Part shown: positions 1 through 9,653 of the stretch, piece by piece
Layout: every line of letters starts with the position of its first letter
Numbering within the stretch: position 1 is the stretch's first letter
Assembly (NCBI GenBank): GCA_014885115.2
Contig: WKLE02000779.1
Span: forward strand, 30,151-58,748
Direction of reading: 5' to 3'
Length of the DNA: 28,598 nucleotides
DNA from: Asterionellopsis glacialis
Taxonomy: Eukaryota; Bacillariophyta; Plagiogrammaphyceae; Rhaphoneidales; Asterionellopsidaceae
Translations under genes and position numbers: made by a program
The notes under the pieces: generated by a model
Database searches by the model: none
Told to the model about the DNA's origin: nothing
What the model saw: the letters and a program-made list of their open reading frames with translations, nothing else

Positions 1-374
1 ACTCACTCGATAAGGTCTTTCCGGAAAAACTGCTTGTCCCAATAGGCCTCTGGGAAAACCACCAGGGTACCCGTTCAATGAGCTTCCGGAAAAATACCCG
101 TTCAAGTCTACGGGGGCTTTCGAACGACTAAGGAAGATTCAACGGCTTGCTTTTTAGATTTGGCAAAGCAACCAAAAAAATGGGCTAAACTTCTATCATA
201 ATTACAATAAGAACAAAGAAGTCTTTCAGAAATGTATTGCTTGAATACTTATCTGGAATATTCTTCAGTATTTGTAGGTTCCTTCACGATTTTAAATGGA
301 GTACATGCATCCGTGCAAGAAACATTAACAAAAAAAAAACGGATGCGGCTTTTAAAAGTTATCCCTTGTTTACT
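1..374. other. No gene seen; short repeated words
   Basis: I see no convincing gene here. A 65-codon open frame at 237-434 is AT-rich, overlaps the 3' end of the bisphosphatase gene on the other strand and resembles no family. Two short words occur twice: the palindrome TTCCGGAA (19-26 and 84-91) and TACCCGTTCAA (68-78 and 95-105). This is probably the downstream flank of the minus-strand bisphosphatase gene. Confidence 0.5.
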
Positions 375-1481
375 TTAAAACATAAATTCCTTGAATTTCT
401 TGACTTCTTCTGTACTGCCAAAGCAAACGCCTAACTGAAGATTGAGACTTTCAATCTCAATATCTAAAACACTCTGGTCAACTTTTTCATGCGTTGTACT
501 GCCTCCAGCACACTCAACCACAAGGCCGATTGGAGCAATCTCATACAAAAGACGCAACTTGGCCTTTGCGGATGCTGAGCTTACATTCGAAAATACGCCT
601 TTTGATTTTGCAAATATATGATACACATCTGGGACCATCCCACCAGTATAACGAAGTGTGTAACGATCGCTAATCCAATGTTTGACAAGTTTGTCGTATT
701 TTTCGTGATCATTGGTCGCCCTCAAGTTCCCTGGGGCAAATACCTTTCCACTAGGCTTGATGTGGATATCACTTCTTGAAACGTCCCAGCTAGTACGATT
801 TTTAACCAGTGTTACTTCAAACACCTTCTTTACCGACGGAATAGCAATACAAAGCACTGTACGGGGCCCATAAAGTGCAATAGCAGAGGCCACTTGCTCA
901 CGGCCAGTGCGTCCCAATAACTTTTTGCCTGGCCACACACCATAAATAGATCCCACAGAGAAATTCGCATCAATGATACTTGATCCATCCAAGGGATCAC
1001 AACCAAGAGAATACGTTCCTTCCCCAACATTGGTTTCTTCTGGGGTTTCTTCACTTGCTACTGTTGCGTAAACTTTTGATTCTCTAACTGCGCGGAAAAC
1101 AGCTTCATCGCATTCGATATCAAGATGAAGTTGATCGTCTCCGGAAGCATTCTGAGAACCTGCGTATGTATGTTCAACATAATTTGTCAAGAGAACAGCA
1201 ATATTGGCAGTAGCTTCGCCCAAAGCTACAATTGCAGCGATTAGAGACTCATCGTCAACGCCATAGCCTTTGATGACAGAAGACAATGTTGACTTTCGAC
1301 TTTCAGCAGCCTTATCGATTCCGGACGCTACACGGAGCTCTTCAGCCTCTTCTTTCCAGTGTTCTTCTGCCATTGTTGATGTTATTTTTGCCTTTTTGGG
1401 TGTTGTCATGTAGTTTGCAGTGACGATTCTAGTCCTAGTCGATAGCAATGTAAGAAGGGCAAGATCAAAACGACGAATCAT
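375..1481 (-). CDS. SBPase: Sedoheptulose-1,7-bisphosphatase-like enzyme
   Basis: This is a sugar-bisphosphatase of the FBPase/SBPase superfamily. SBPase removes the 1-phosphate of sedoheptulose-1,7-bisphosphate in the Calvin cycle. The metal/phosphate motif GCDPLDGSS lies at residues 160-168 (Asp162, Asp165), followed by VWPGKKLLGRTGREQVA, ALYGPRT, YTLRYTGGMVPDV and AKAKLRLLYEIAPIG. The wording of these blocks matches SBPase better than FBPase. The longest frame gives 368 residues. Three starts are possible: Met1 (1481), Met25 (1409) and Met37 (1373). Met1 and Met37 have A at -3. Residues 1-24 are Arg-rich and could be a mitochondrial-like presequence, but they overlap an intergenic-type AGTCCTAG word, so they may be untranslated. 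No start gives a signal peptide with an Ala-Phe plastid motif, so a cytosolic or other non-plastid location is inferred. It is divergent from the TPR gene. Confidence 0.9.
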   Translation of the reverse strand: MIRRFDLALLTLLSTRTRIVTANYMTTPKKAKITSTMAEEHWKEEAEELRVASGIDKAAESRKSTLSSVIKGYGVDDESLIAAIVALGEATANIAVLLTNYVEHTYAGSQNASGDDQLHLDIECDEAVFRAVRESKVYATVASEETPEETNVGEGTYSLGCDPLDGSSIIDANFSVGSIYGVWPGKKLLGRTGREQVASAIALYGPRTVLCIAIPSVKKVFEVTLVKNRTSWDVSRSDIHIKPSGKVFAPGNLRATNDHEKYDKLVKHWISDRYTLRYTGGMVPDVYHIFAKSKGVFSNVSSASAKAKLRLLYEIAPIGLVVECAGGSTTHEKVDQSVLDIEIESLNLQLGVCFGSTEEVKKFKEFMF

Positions 1482-2531
1482 TGTCCCTCAATTTCCCGGA
1501 GGGTTCCTACAGAAGAGGGGCACCAAAGCCCACAGACAGGCTAGACTGCCATCGATGCAACAAAAACATCCGAAGCCATCCATCCAACACGTCACTGTAA
1601 TACACTCCCTTATAAAGTGGGAAGAACACCCTTGATACTTGAAGAGATGAGAAGTGTACGAGTAAATCTAATCTTGAATTGCCTACGTATACTCTCAAAC
1701 TAGTTCAACTATGATGTGTACAGGTATTGCAGTCAATAACAATATTGCCCACAGACTGTCAGTGTGACGTTCGAGGGCCTAAGAAAGAGGTACTATTTTT
1801 ATTGTGATTATCTTTTCATTATGTTAATATACTACTCCGGGTATTACAAAGAATCATACAGTATTCAAAAGTACTTACGGATTCTGTGAAGAAAGGTCTC
1901 TCTGATAAAATATTTAGTGATACTGTATTTAGATTTACATTGAAGTAGACTGTAGGAACTTCGCGGCGGCCACGGCGAGCAATCCGAAACCGCCTTTGTC
2001 CTGGAGCTCTTGACCAGACAGGACTTTAGTTCTACTTTCTCGTCAATCCACCAATCATATGGATCGTAATAAGGAAACGGGAACGAGAATCAGATGAAAG
2101 CTACAAGATTTATTATCACAATGCGTAGGTCCTAGTACTATAGTCCTAGTAAGGTACTCTACAGTAAAAGATCTTATACTCATCACGCTGCGGGGGTGTT
2201 TTTTACAGAAACAACGGCGGTTACTCGCCTTGCTACTTAATATTCCGTAGTCACGTATAAAGGACAAAATCTATCTGGTCCTTTTGTATGGGTGTCCTCT
2301 TATGTAGTATCATATCTAGAGGTTGATATAAGTAGGCTGTTGATTATTGATTGAATGTATCGACGTAAAGAGATTCTAGCAGATACATAGAAACTGAAAG
2401 AGATAAGCCCAACCAAAGCGATCAAGCACCTGCAAAGCATATCCATCGACGTCGTACCGGTAGGTCTTACAGGTATGGCTGATGAATCATATGTTCGAGT
2501 ACAGTTAGATTCCTAAGCAACGAGACCGATC
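1482..2531. other. Divergent intergenic region, no gene seen
   Basis: This roughly 1 kb region separates the divergent bisphosphatase (-) and TPR (+) genes and should hold both promoters. The short open frames in it (for example 2055-2267 minus) have no family resemblance. It contains a direct repeat of GTCCTAGTA at 2129-2137 and 2143-2151, part of a word family seen in other spacers of this window. I could not identify a TATA box or initiator with confidence. Confidence 0.5.
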
Positions 2532-3188
2532 ATGAATGCAATGTCCTCACATCATAGCAATGGATATCATAACAATAAAAGTGGCAGAGAGCCGAATTCC
2601 CGTGTTTCACAGGGAGGGTTCAATGTCATTTCATCTCTCGTGTCTGGTTCCGTCAACAGAGATTCAAGTCATGGTATTCAAAGACAGCAAGCACATTCCG
2701 AACAAGAAAAGGCAGTTCCACAAGGGGGGCGGTTGCTAGGCATGTTGGGATTATCGAAGAGTAGTTCTGAACCCAAAAAGAAGCCACCACCGCCGCCGCC
2801 AAGGCAGACCAGAAGCCAGGATGCCGAGAAGGCAGAGGAAATGTTTCAGGAAGGAAATGACTATGCTAAACAGGAGCAATGGGTAGAAGCATTGGCATTT
2901 TACAACGCAGTACTGGTACTGCAAAGACGGACTATAGGAAAGGATCACCCTAATTCTGGACGGACATTGAATGCCATTGGAGTTGCGCTTACGAAAAAAG
3001 GAGATTATTATTCAGGATTAACAGCTCTTGAAGAGGCACTGTATGTACGTCAAACAGCTCTTGGGGAAGGTCATCCAGATGTGATTGAAACTGTGAATAA
3101 TATGAATATTCTATTGGACCTAGTGCACAAGAAAGACGGAAACGATCAACAACAACAGACAGATAGCAGCGGTACAAAACCGGCGTAA
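2532..3188 (+). CDS. Small TPR protein, kinesin-light-chain-like repeats
   Basis: The 218-residue protein has a disordered N-terminal half and a short TPR region. Residues 1-95 are rich in Ser, His, Asn and Gln and include a run of six prolines near 85-90 after a Lys-rich stretch. Two repeats follow: about 98-135 (AEEMFQEGNDYAKQEQWVEA) and about 142-180, which ends in ALGEGHPDVIET. The 42-residue spacing and the LGxxHPD signature are typical of kinesin-light-chain-like TPRs (TPR_12/TPR_10), which bind proteins. Two repeats are few for a stable array, so it may pair with a partner or dimerise. The ATG at 2532 is the first in frame and needs no intron. An AATAAA-like signal lies near 3232, and the convergent MATE stop is only 81 bp away. 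No enzymatic role is visible. Confidence 0.8.
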   Translation: MNAMSSHHSNGYHNNKSGREPNSRVSQGGFNVISSLVSGSVNRDSSHGIQRQQAHSEQEKAVPQGGRLLGMLGLSKSSSEPKKKPPPPPPRQTRSQDAEKAEEMFQEGNDYAKQEQWVEALAFYNAVLVLQRRTIGKDHPNSGRTLNAIGVALTKKGDYYSGLTALEEALYVRQTALGEGHPDVIETVNNMNILLDLVHKKDGNDQQQQTDSSGTKPA

Positions 3189-3269
3189 CAGCAATTTCGT
3201 TTATACGTTTTTACGCGCTATTTATTGTAAAATAAAATCCTTTGCACTTCACACATTATGTGAATTTAT

Positions 3270-5127
3270 TCAGTCAGATGCTGCTGCTGCTGCTGGGGTA
3301 GCTCGTTTGCGTCCGAGTCCTATTTTTTTCAAAAGGCTGCCACCCCAAATCTTACCTGCAAAACAAACAGCACGAAATAATTGGAACCATGCAAAGTAGC
3401 TCCATACGTCTACTACTGGACCAGCTGTTTTCTTGATTTGAAGGAGGAAAGTAGGGAATACAGCAGTACTTGCAATGTAAACTGTCGCCAAGTATCCAAG
3501 TTCGCGTCTTGCCAATAAAACACCTTCAGAAACAGCTACAGGAGCTGTGAGGAAGGCTCCTGCCCATAAGTATTTAGCAAGTGGCTTTACAGCTGTTTTG
3601 ACAGTCTCATCTGATGTGAGAGCACCAGCAAAGTAGGCGGGAATTGAGGATGCGGCAGTAGCAATAATAACTGCCACGATCATTCCAACTCCAAATAATC
3701 GTGTGGCAACCTTGTAGGCAGTTTTATTCCAGGCTTGGATACCTGGATGACTTTCAGGGTCAAAGTCTGGAATTTTCTTGCGCACATCAGCAACATAATC
3801 CATAACAGGAGCTGTAAATGGAGGTAAGAAAGTTTGCGCAGTTTGACTGATGACTTCCATGAATGGACTTGTAAAGAAGAAGAGTGACAAAATGATTTGA
3901 TGAGATGCCAAGGTTGTGGGTTGGCCTGGCACGGCGGCAGCAACATGTGTCATAAAGCCAAATGCAGCTAATTTGCCCAAGATAAGTGTCAGCACAGGTG
4001 CTGCAAATTTCAAAAATGATTTAGATGTAACACCTCCGTTGTCGATGCCACGTTTCTTCCTTCCAACAATGCCCAAGGGTTTACCGTGTAACAAACGTTT
4101 CTTGGCAGCACCTACAATAGCAACAGTAGCAGCCCATTGAGCCGCGGTGGTAGCAATAGCTGCACCTCTCAAACCCATTTTAAACCTGTTAATCAACATG
4201 TAGTCTCCAAACATGTTAACTAGTGTAGAGATCATGATAGCAACCAAGGGAGTTACAGAATCCTTCGCACCAAGGAGGGCAGCCTGCAGAGAGTTCAACA
4301 AGAGTGTAGTTGGCATAGAAAGAGCACGAATGTTCACATAATCAACAGCTGAATTCAACAAGTTTGGAGTTGCCGAAGCTTTTTCTCCTGTGATTGATTT
4401 CCATTTATATAATAGAGAAGGGTGTGTGTGAGTGGCGCTTAATATGAAATATCAGGCATCTGCCATTTGTGTTTGAGACTACGAAAGTCGTTCACATACC
4501 AATATAGAGTGACAAAAGTGCCCGACTGGATGTCAACAAAAGTACCAAGACTCCAAAACCACAAATAAGTGAAACTTTGGAAGCTGTTCGAACGACACCC
4601 TCTGCTTTGGAACTTTCTTCACCAAATTGAGCTCTTGCCGAAGAGTATAAGTTAGTTGTAGCGACATTTAGGAATGCAAAAAGATATGTAGCTCCATCAA
4701 AGAATGTTGTTGCCGGTCCTAAGGCTGCTAACTGCGCTGCAGATGTTGCGGGTGTACCACTAAGTCCAACAAAGGAAGTATCGACCAAAGATAACAATGG
4801 ACCTGCTACCCACAAACCTAAGCAAGGAAAGTAAAACTTGCGATAATCATTCATAGTTGGCATGTCGGGAATTACACTCGGCAACTCGTTGTCGCCACCA
4901 CCACCACGAGATATTGATGTACCATCTCTTTGGTCATTATTTCCATCCTGTGGTCCTTCATCGTTATTTTTTTTAGTCGATAAGGCTGATGACAAATGCT
5001 TGTTCCTCTTTTGTGTTGTAAATTTCTGAGCAGCCTGAGATTTCGGCGAAAAAGCAGTAGAATCCTTACATGATGCAACAAGCAACAATGATGATAGGAA
5101 CACAGTTGTTCCACGCTTCAAATACAT
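3270..5127 (-). CDS. Plastid-targeted MATE-family transporter (two exons)
   Basis: Exon 1 is 5127-4500 and exon 2 is 4387-3270. The 112-bp intron (4499-4388) has a GTATGT donor and a CACAG acceptor. Joining restores an uninterrupted frame of 581 residues through the junction [10 protein letters not shown]. The N-terminus is a bipartite diatom plastid presequence: a hydrophobic signal peptide (about 8-20), then DSTAFSP with Phe26 after the predicted cleavage point, then a Ser/Thr/Lys-rich transit region. The body has about twelve hydrophobic segments and MATE-type motifs such as [13 protein letters not shown] in the first helix pair and [20 protein letters not shown] after the splice. MATE proteins use H+ or Na+ gradients to export organic solutes; plant plastid relatives (EDS5 type) move metabolites across the envelope. 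The substrate cannot be told from sequence. The C-terminus ends in five alanines encoded by a GCT repeat. An AATAAA on the minus strand overlaps the stop codon region (3265-3270). Confidence 0.9.
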
Positions 5128-5772
5128 TCTCTCCCTCTGGTCCTCCTATTAAAGAATCAAACAATGTAAAAGAAGATTCTCTGTGACAGAGTTGCAGGTG
5201 TTTACTTTTCCCCCTTTTTCTTCTTATCGAATCTCAGCTCAAAATTGACAAGGGATTTGACAACAACAACATGCAACTAGGTCCTCGAGAGGTCCTAGTC
5301 AACATTAGTGTCGCGTTTCTTGATGTCATGTTTTACCGTCATTCATCTTTCTCATTTTTGCAGTCAGTCGGTCAACCGGCGGGAAGGGTGGGTTTCTGAC
5401 GTACTTCTTTTGGCTAATTTGAGATAGACTTATCTTTAGCCTTAGTAATTCAAAAGGAAGCGACACCCAAAAGACAAAAGACATGTGTCTGTCTGTGGGA
5501 CTGATGTCTGATTATTTTTGTTGACACCAGAGTTCGGAAAAGATATAAAACCATCCGACGCGTCATCCATCAACGGGATCTGGAAAAGGAGAAAAATAGT
5601 GTAGTTTCATCGAGAGCATAGACATCAAAAACTTCTCCTCTATTGGCATTCGATTGATTTTTTTCATTATTTCTTTAGATCAGACATTTATTATAAAGCG
5701 TCTCATCTTTCTAGAGTAGAAATCCACCAGCACAACTCGGTCCACATCAAAAATCCCATTTTGGAAATTACC
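5128..5772. other. Divergent promoter region, no gene seen
   Basis: This 645-bp spacer lies between the divergent MATE (-) and acyl-CoA dehydrogenase (+) genes. It should contain both promoters and 5' UTRs. AGGTCCT is directly repeated at 5279-5285 and 5290-5296 around CTCGAG. The stretch upstream of 5760 is AT-rich, as expected for a leader. No RNA gene or open frame of note was seen. Confidence 0.5.
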
Positions 5773-7053
5773 ATGTCGTTACAAACAATTTCTCGTCGTT
5801 TACTCAGCCGTTCAACGGCAACACTTGTTTCTAAGAAGAGCAAGCCCCTTGTTACTACTATGGCTACGAGGTCGTATCTGTCACACTCTCAACTTCCAGA
5901 AGAACACAAAATGATTTATGACATGTGTCGTTCCTTTGCTGACAATGAGTTAAGTCCCAACGCTGGTGAATGGGATAAGAAACATGAATTCCCAACTGAC
6001 GCAGTCACAAAGTTAGCTGAATTAGGTATGATGGGAATTAATGTTTCCTCTGACTTTGGAGGGAGCGAGATGGATGCTTTAAGTTATGCTATTGCCATGG
6101 AAGAAATCAGTCGCGGTTGTGCGTCTGTCGGTGTCATCATGTCAGCTCATAACTCTCTCTATCTGTACCCCATCGATACATGGGGCACAGATGCCCAAAA
6201 AGAACAATTCGTTGAGCCATATGCAACCTGTGCTCATGGAGATGGACTCAAAGTTGGATGCTTCGGTTTGTCAGAACCGGGAAATGGTAGTGATGCAGGT
6301 GCAGCGTCAACTACAGCTACGCTTGACGGCGATGAGTGGGTCTTAAACGGTACCAAAGCTTGGATTACGAATGCTCACGAAGCAAGCGCTGCAGTAGTAT
6401 TTGCAACCACGGATAAAGATCTGAAACACAAAGGCATCTCAGCATTTATTGTTCCAATGGATGCAGAGGGGTTCTCTTTGGGTGCTAAGGAAGACAAGCT
6501 TGGGATTCGTGCTTCATCCACAGCCAATCTCATTATGGACCAGGTCCGAATCCCAAAGGATTATCTACTAGGTGAACAAGGTCAAGGATTTAAGATTGCT
6601 ATGCAAACGTTGGATGGGGGTCGTATTGGTGTTGCAGGTCAAGCTCTTGGGATTGCCTCGGCTTCGATTGATGTTGCTGCGAAGTATGCATTGGAACGCG
6701 AAGCTTTTGGAAAGCCTATTGCACAGTTGCAGTCAATCCAAAACAAATTAAGTGCCATGGCGGTTGCACGTGACTCGGCAAGGCTATTGACGTGGCGAGC
6801 TGCCATGCTCAAAGACAATAAGGAAAGGTTTGTGCGTGAGGCGGCAATGGCAAAACTGGCTGCTTCTGAGGCAGCAACTATGTGCGCTCATCAAGCTATT
6901 CAAGTCTTGGGTGGTATGGGTTACGTTAGCGATATGCCAGCAGAACGACACTACAGAGATGCACGAATCACCGAGATTTATGAAGGAACTTCTGAAATTC
7001 AACACCTAGTTATTGCGGGTGATTTGTTTAAGGAATATAAACAAGCGTCGTAA
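5773..7053 (+). CDS. ACADS: Short-chain acyl-CoA dehydrogenase, mitochondrial
   Basis: This flavoenzyme catalyses the first step of mitochondrial beta-oxidation, oxidising butyryl-CoA-type substrates to the trans-2-enoyl-CoA and passing electrons to ETF. The 426-residue protein resembles animal SCAD along nearly its whole length. Visible signatures are [20 protein letters not shown], the FAD/substrate motif [46 protein letters not shown], and the C-terminal ACAD signature ending in [12 protein letters not shown]. The catalytic base is the Glu of YEGT, Glu404. The N-terminus ([19 protein letters not shown]) is an Arg/Ser-rich amphipathic mitochondrial presequence. The frame is open from a TTG at 5761, but the first ATG is 5773, which I take as the start. 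There is no intron. An AATAAA lies at 7093-7098, just past the stop. Confidence 0.97.
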   Translation: MSLQTISRRLLSRSTATLVSKKSKPLVTTMATRSYLSHSQLPEEHKMIYDMCRSFADNELSPNAGEWDKKHEFPTDAVTKLAELGMMGINVSSDFGGSEMDALSYAIAMEEISRGCASVGVIMSAHNSLYLYPIDTWGTDAQKEQFVEPYATCAHGDGLKVGCFGLSEPGNGSDAGAASTTATLDGDEWVLNGTKAWITNAHEASAAVVFATTDKDLKHKGISAFIVPMDAEGFSLGAKEDKLGIRASSTANLIMDQVRIPKDYLLGEQGQGFKIAMQTLDGGRIGVAGQALGIASASIDVAAKYALEREAFGKPIAQLQSIQNKLSAMAVARDSARLLTWRAAMLKDNKERFVREAAMAKLAASEAATMCAHQAIQVLGGMGYVSDMPAERHYRDARITEIYEGTSEIQHLVIAGDLFKEYKQAS

Positions 7054-7497
7054 AGACGAACAGGCACTTGTACAGCTAATTTATCCTTCTAAAATAAATA
7101 ATAATCTTGGATTTCGATTTCGTCCAAACAAGTCCTAATCCTGAAGCTAATGAAATCTCGATGAGTGACTTTGAAAATCGCGAGAAAAGCAGAGAGAAAC
7201 TGTACAGATTTCATATAAATATAAGGCTATATGTTAATGCTAAAGAATATAAATTACTTTGCTTGGACTATGGCAACTCAATTTGTACTCCATTTAGTAA
7301 CAACTGAAGAGTATATAAAAGAGAGTGCCAATTGAAGCAAAACAATCTGATACCTCCAAAACTAGCTTTCTGCTTTATAACCAGAATGCCGTCGCATGAA
7401 ACTTTGGATTTTTCTTTTTGACAAGTTTTTTTTGTTCTTCTACACTAAATTCGTAATTTCACGACAAGAAGTAAACGAAACTCAGAAGCCTTGGGAC
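7054..7497. other. Convergent 3' spacer, no gene seen
   Basis: This AT-rich spacer lies downstream of the acyl-CoA dehydrogenase and, on the other strand, the histidine kinase. It holds a likely polyadenylation signal for the former at 7093-7098. The 66-codon frame at 7107-7307 begins at a non-ATG codon and resembles nothing known. The spacer ends in the tandem hairpin repeat at 7498-7549. Confidence 0.5.
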
Positions 7498-7549
7498 ATT
7501 TTGTTCTTTCTACCAACAAAATGATTTTGTTCTTTCTACCAACAAAATG
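7498..7549. repeat. Perfect 26-bp tandem repeat, each copy a hairpin
   Basis: Two identical 26-bp units lie head to tail at 7498-7523 and 7524-7549. Each unit is also an inverted repeat: ATTTTGTT pairs with AACAAAAT across a nine-base loop, CTTTCTACC. In the first copy the preceding C extends the stem to nine pairs with the final G. The position, about 50 bp past the minus-strand kinase stop codon between two convergent genes, suggests 3'-end structure or simple slippage. Confidence 0.9.
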
Positions 7550-7601
7550 ACGATAAGATAACTCAAGGGAAGTGCTAGCTAAAGCACAGTATACTTTCCT
7601 T

Positions 7602-9653
7602 TCAGCCTAATGCTGACTTTCGGCGACGAGCTGCCATGTGTTGCACCATACTTGAAATTTTTTCACCCAAGCTAAGATTCCCACCCTTTTCAAACACGCA
7701 AACTCGGCCAACCTTTTGTTTCTGCAAAGTTTCATGCATGTCTTCTATGGATGTACCTGTATGAAAATATGTCACAACGAGTCCAGAATCTTCGATCCTC
7801 TTAAACCAAGCCTTTCCACGAAGTTCTCGCAAGATTGATACACCTGTTAATTCGTCGCCATCGTCGTCCGTTCCAAGGTAGTTGTCCACGATAAGAGCAA
7901 CTAAGCACTTATCTTTTACACCTTCACCCAATGTTTCAGCAAGTTCAGATTTAGATGATGTAATGTTTGTCAAGCTTGAAGGGTCAGCTCCAGTGTGGTA
8001 AAAGGCAGTTGGGGGAAGTCCCCTCTTCTCTAGGGCACGACGCCACATCTTCGCAATCATGGTATTATCCTCAATCATCAAGAAACGGTAGCCTTTTTCC
8101 AATGAAACATTTCCCTTTTCACAATTTGTGCACATAATTGTATCCTCTATGGATAAAGATAAGGATTCTGTTTGAGTTACAGCCTTCCTCTTCACCGGAA
8201 TAGTGAGGGTAATAGAAAATTTCTTTCCTTTCAACTCCGTCACTACGCTCCCACCGGCAGCAGACACAATTTGATTTAAGAAGTTGCTCCCTTTGTTTGT
8301 GCTCGAGAATGCAGTGCTCACATTCTTACTTCTACGAACGCTATTTTCCACACGAAGTACGATTTCGCGCTTGTTCCCCAAGTTCAAGCTAGCATGCATA
8401 AGAATCGGTTTAGCAATATCGCCATGTTTTCTAATATTGATGAAGATCTCGTTCAAGACTCCACATTCAAAAGCAAGATTTGTAATTGCAAGAGTAAGCA
8501 TGGGCCATTCTTGGCGACTAGGAGTAGTAATAATTTCGTACGAAAACCCTTCCAAAAGCAAGTTTGAGGCATCCTCGATGCGGAGCAATACATCAAATGG
8601 TTGCGAGGAAGTCATCTTCCCCTTGTTTTCCGTAAAACGAATAGTAGAGGAAATTGATGCCAAAATTCGTTGCGCAGCAATGACATTGGATTCATCTGGG
8701 TCACCGTTCTCGTGTTCTTCCAAGTAACACCTTGCCAAATCAATCTTGTTGCGAACATCGTGGCGCATCCGGTCCTGCGTTTCTCTTTGTTCTGTGAGGC
8801 GGACCGCATCAGTGACATCCGAAAGGCATTGCTTAAGAAGAGTGCATTCTTGTCCATCACACATCCAACGCGCCACTACACTAATATCGACTTTCACCAT
8901 GCCACCTTCTGGGCAACTGTGTGTCACAGAGAGCAACGATCCAACTTTTGCAGTACTAGCGCGGAACATGGCATCTTGAACACGGATCAAATCCCTCGGG
9001 TCCACGTGAGAACTCATCATTGAGCCTAATTGTCCGGGAATGGTGGCACCAACGAGAGTCTCTGGCCTATTTCCTGGAAAAAACTTTTCAAAGTTTCCGT
9101 AACCATCAACGCAGCAAATGAGCATATCGGTATTATCTTTCCTGGAAACCACAGTATCCAAAAAGGCACAAGATCTAGCTAATGTACAAGCCTCCAATCC
9201 TCTGGGAACCCGAATGCTACACGCTTGATCAAGCGTCTCATCTGCCAACTTGGTCAAGCCATTATGGCGAAGCTGGAGCGACTTCATCGTAAGCATTGAA
9301 CGATTCTTTAATTGAGAGAGACCCACGGATTCGTTAATGTGTGTGTTGTATTCGTCGCTGGCAAGTTCTGAGTTTTCTCCGATAGAAAATTCTTCGCTAT
9401 TGTGACTATCCGAACGGAAATAACTATGCAAGTATTCTGTTCCTTCACAAGAATCACTCATGAATGACTGCCCAGAAGACATGTTCGTTGAACTCCAAGT
9501 TGGAACATTTTTATGAGAGGAAGCAAAGGGACGACTCTTCGAACCGGTCTTTGTTGGAGACGTTTGACTGTTTGAACCTGAATTACTTCCCATGTTCACC
9601 AGCTTGGCTCGAGGCGGTAACATTACCGGGGACCCGTTCGAAACTACGGGCAT
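7602..9653 (-). CDS. Soluble hybrid histidine kinase, degenerate ATPase
   Basis: The 683-residue protein has no membrane segment. Order of parts: a disordered Ser/Asn-rich N-terminus (1-110); a PAS-like region (about 175-290, a tentative call); an H-box RMRHDVRNKI with His298 and Asn302; an N-box-like LNEIFINIRKHG (Glu402, Asn406, Lys409, His410); a weak C-terminal ATPase half; and a receiver domain (about 523-665). The receiver keeps Asp529, the phospho-acceptor Asp590 (ALIVDNYLG), Thr628 and Lys656 (FEKGG). The usual DxGxG and GxGLGL nucleotide loops are not recognisable: VENSV and KGSNFLN stand in their places. Hybrid kinases relay phosphate from His to the attached receiver. Here the receiver looks active, while the kinase half may be inactive, divergent, or mainly a dimer or phosphatase module. 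The ATG at 9653 is the first in frame. No intron was needed. Confidence 0.8.
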   Translation of the reverse strand: MPVVSNGSPVMLPPRAKLVNMGSNSGSNSQTSPTKTGSKSRPFASSHKNVPTWSSTNMSSGQSFMSDSCEGTEYLHSYFRSDSHNSEEFSIGENSELASDEYNTHINESVGLSQLKNRSMLTMKSLQLRHNGLTKLADETLDQACSIRVPRGLEACTLARSCAFLDTVVSRKDNTDMLICCVDGYGNFEKFFPGNRPETLVGATIPGQLGSMMSSHVDPRDLIRVQDAMFRASTAKVGSLLSVTHSCPEGGMVKVDISVVARWMCDGQECTLLKQCLSDVTDAVRLTEQRETQDRMRHDVRNKIDLARCYLEEHENGDPDESNVIAAQRILASISSTIRFTENKGKMTSSQPFDVLLRIEDASNLLLEGFSYEIITTPSRQEWPMLTLAITNLAFECGVLNEIFINIRKHGDIAKPILMHASLNLGNKREIVLRVENSVRRSKNVSTAFSSTNKGSNFLNQIVSAAGGSVVTELKGKKFSITLTIPVKRKAVTQTESLSLSIEDTIMCTNCEKGNVSLEKGYRFLMIEDNTMIAKMWRRALEKRGLPPTAFYHTGADPSSLTNITSSKSELAETLGEGVKDKCLVALIVDNYLGTDDDGDELTGVSILRELRGKAWFKRIEDSGLVVTYFHTGTSIEDMHETLQKQKVGRVCVFEKGGNLSLGEKISSMVQHMAARRRKSALG

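Noticed and set aside
8284..8727. 147-codon plus-strand open frame
   Set aside because: It lies wholly inside the histidine kinase on the opposite strand, has no family signal, and is explained by the codon pattern of the real gene.
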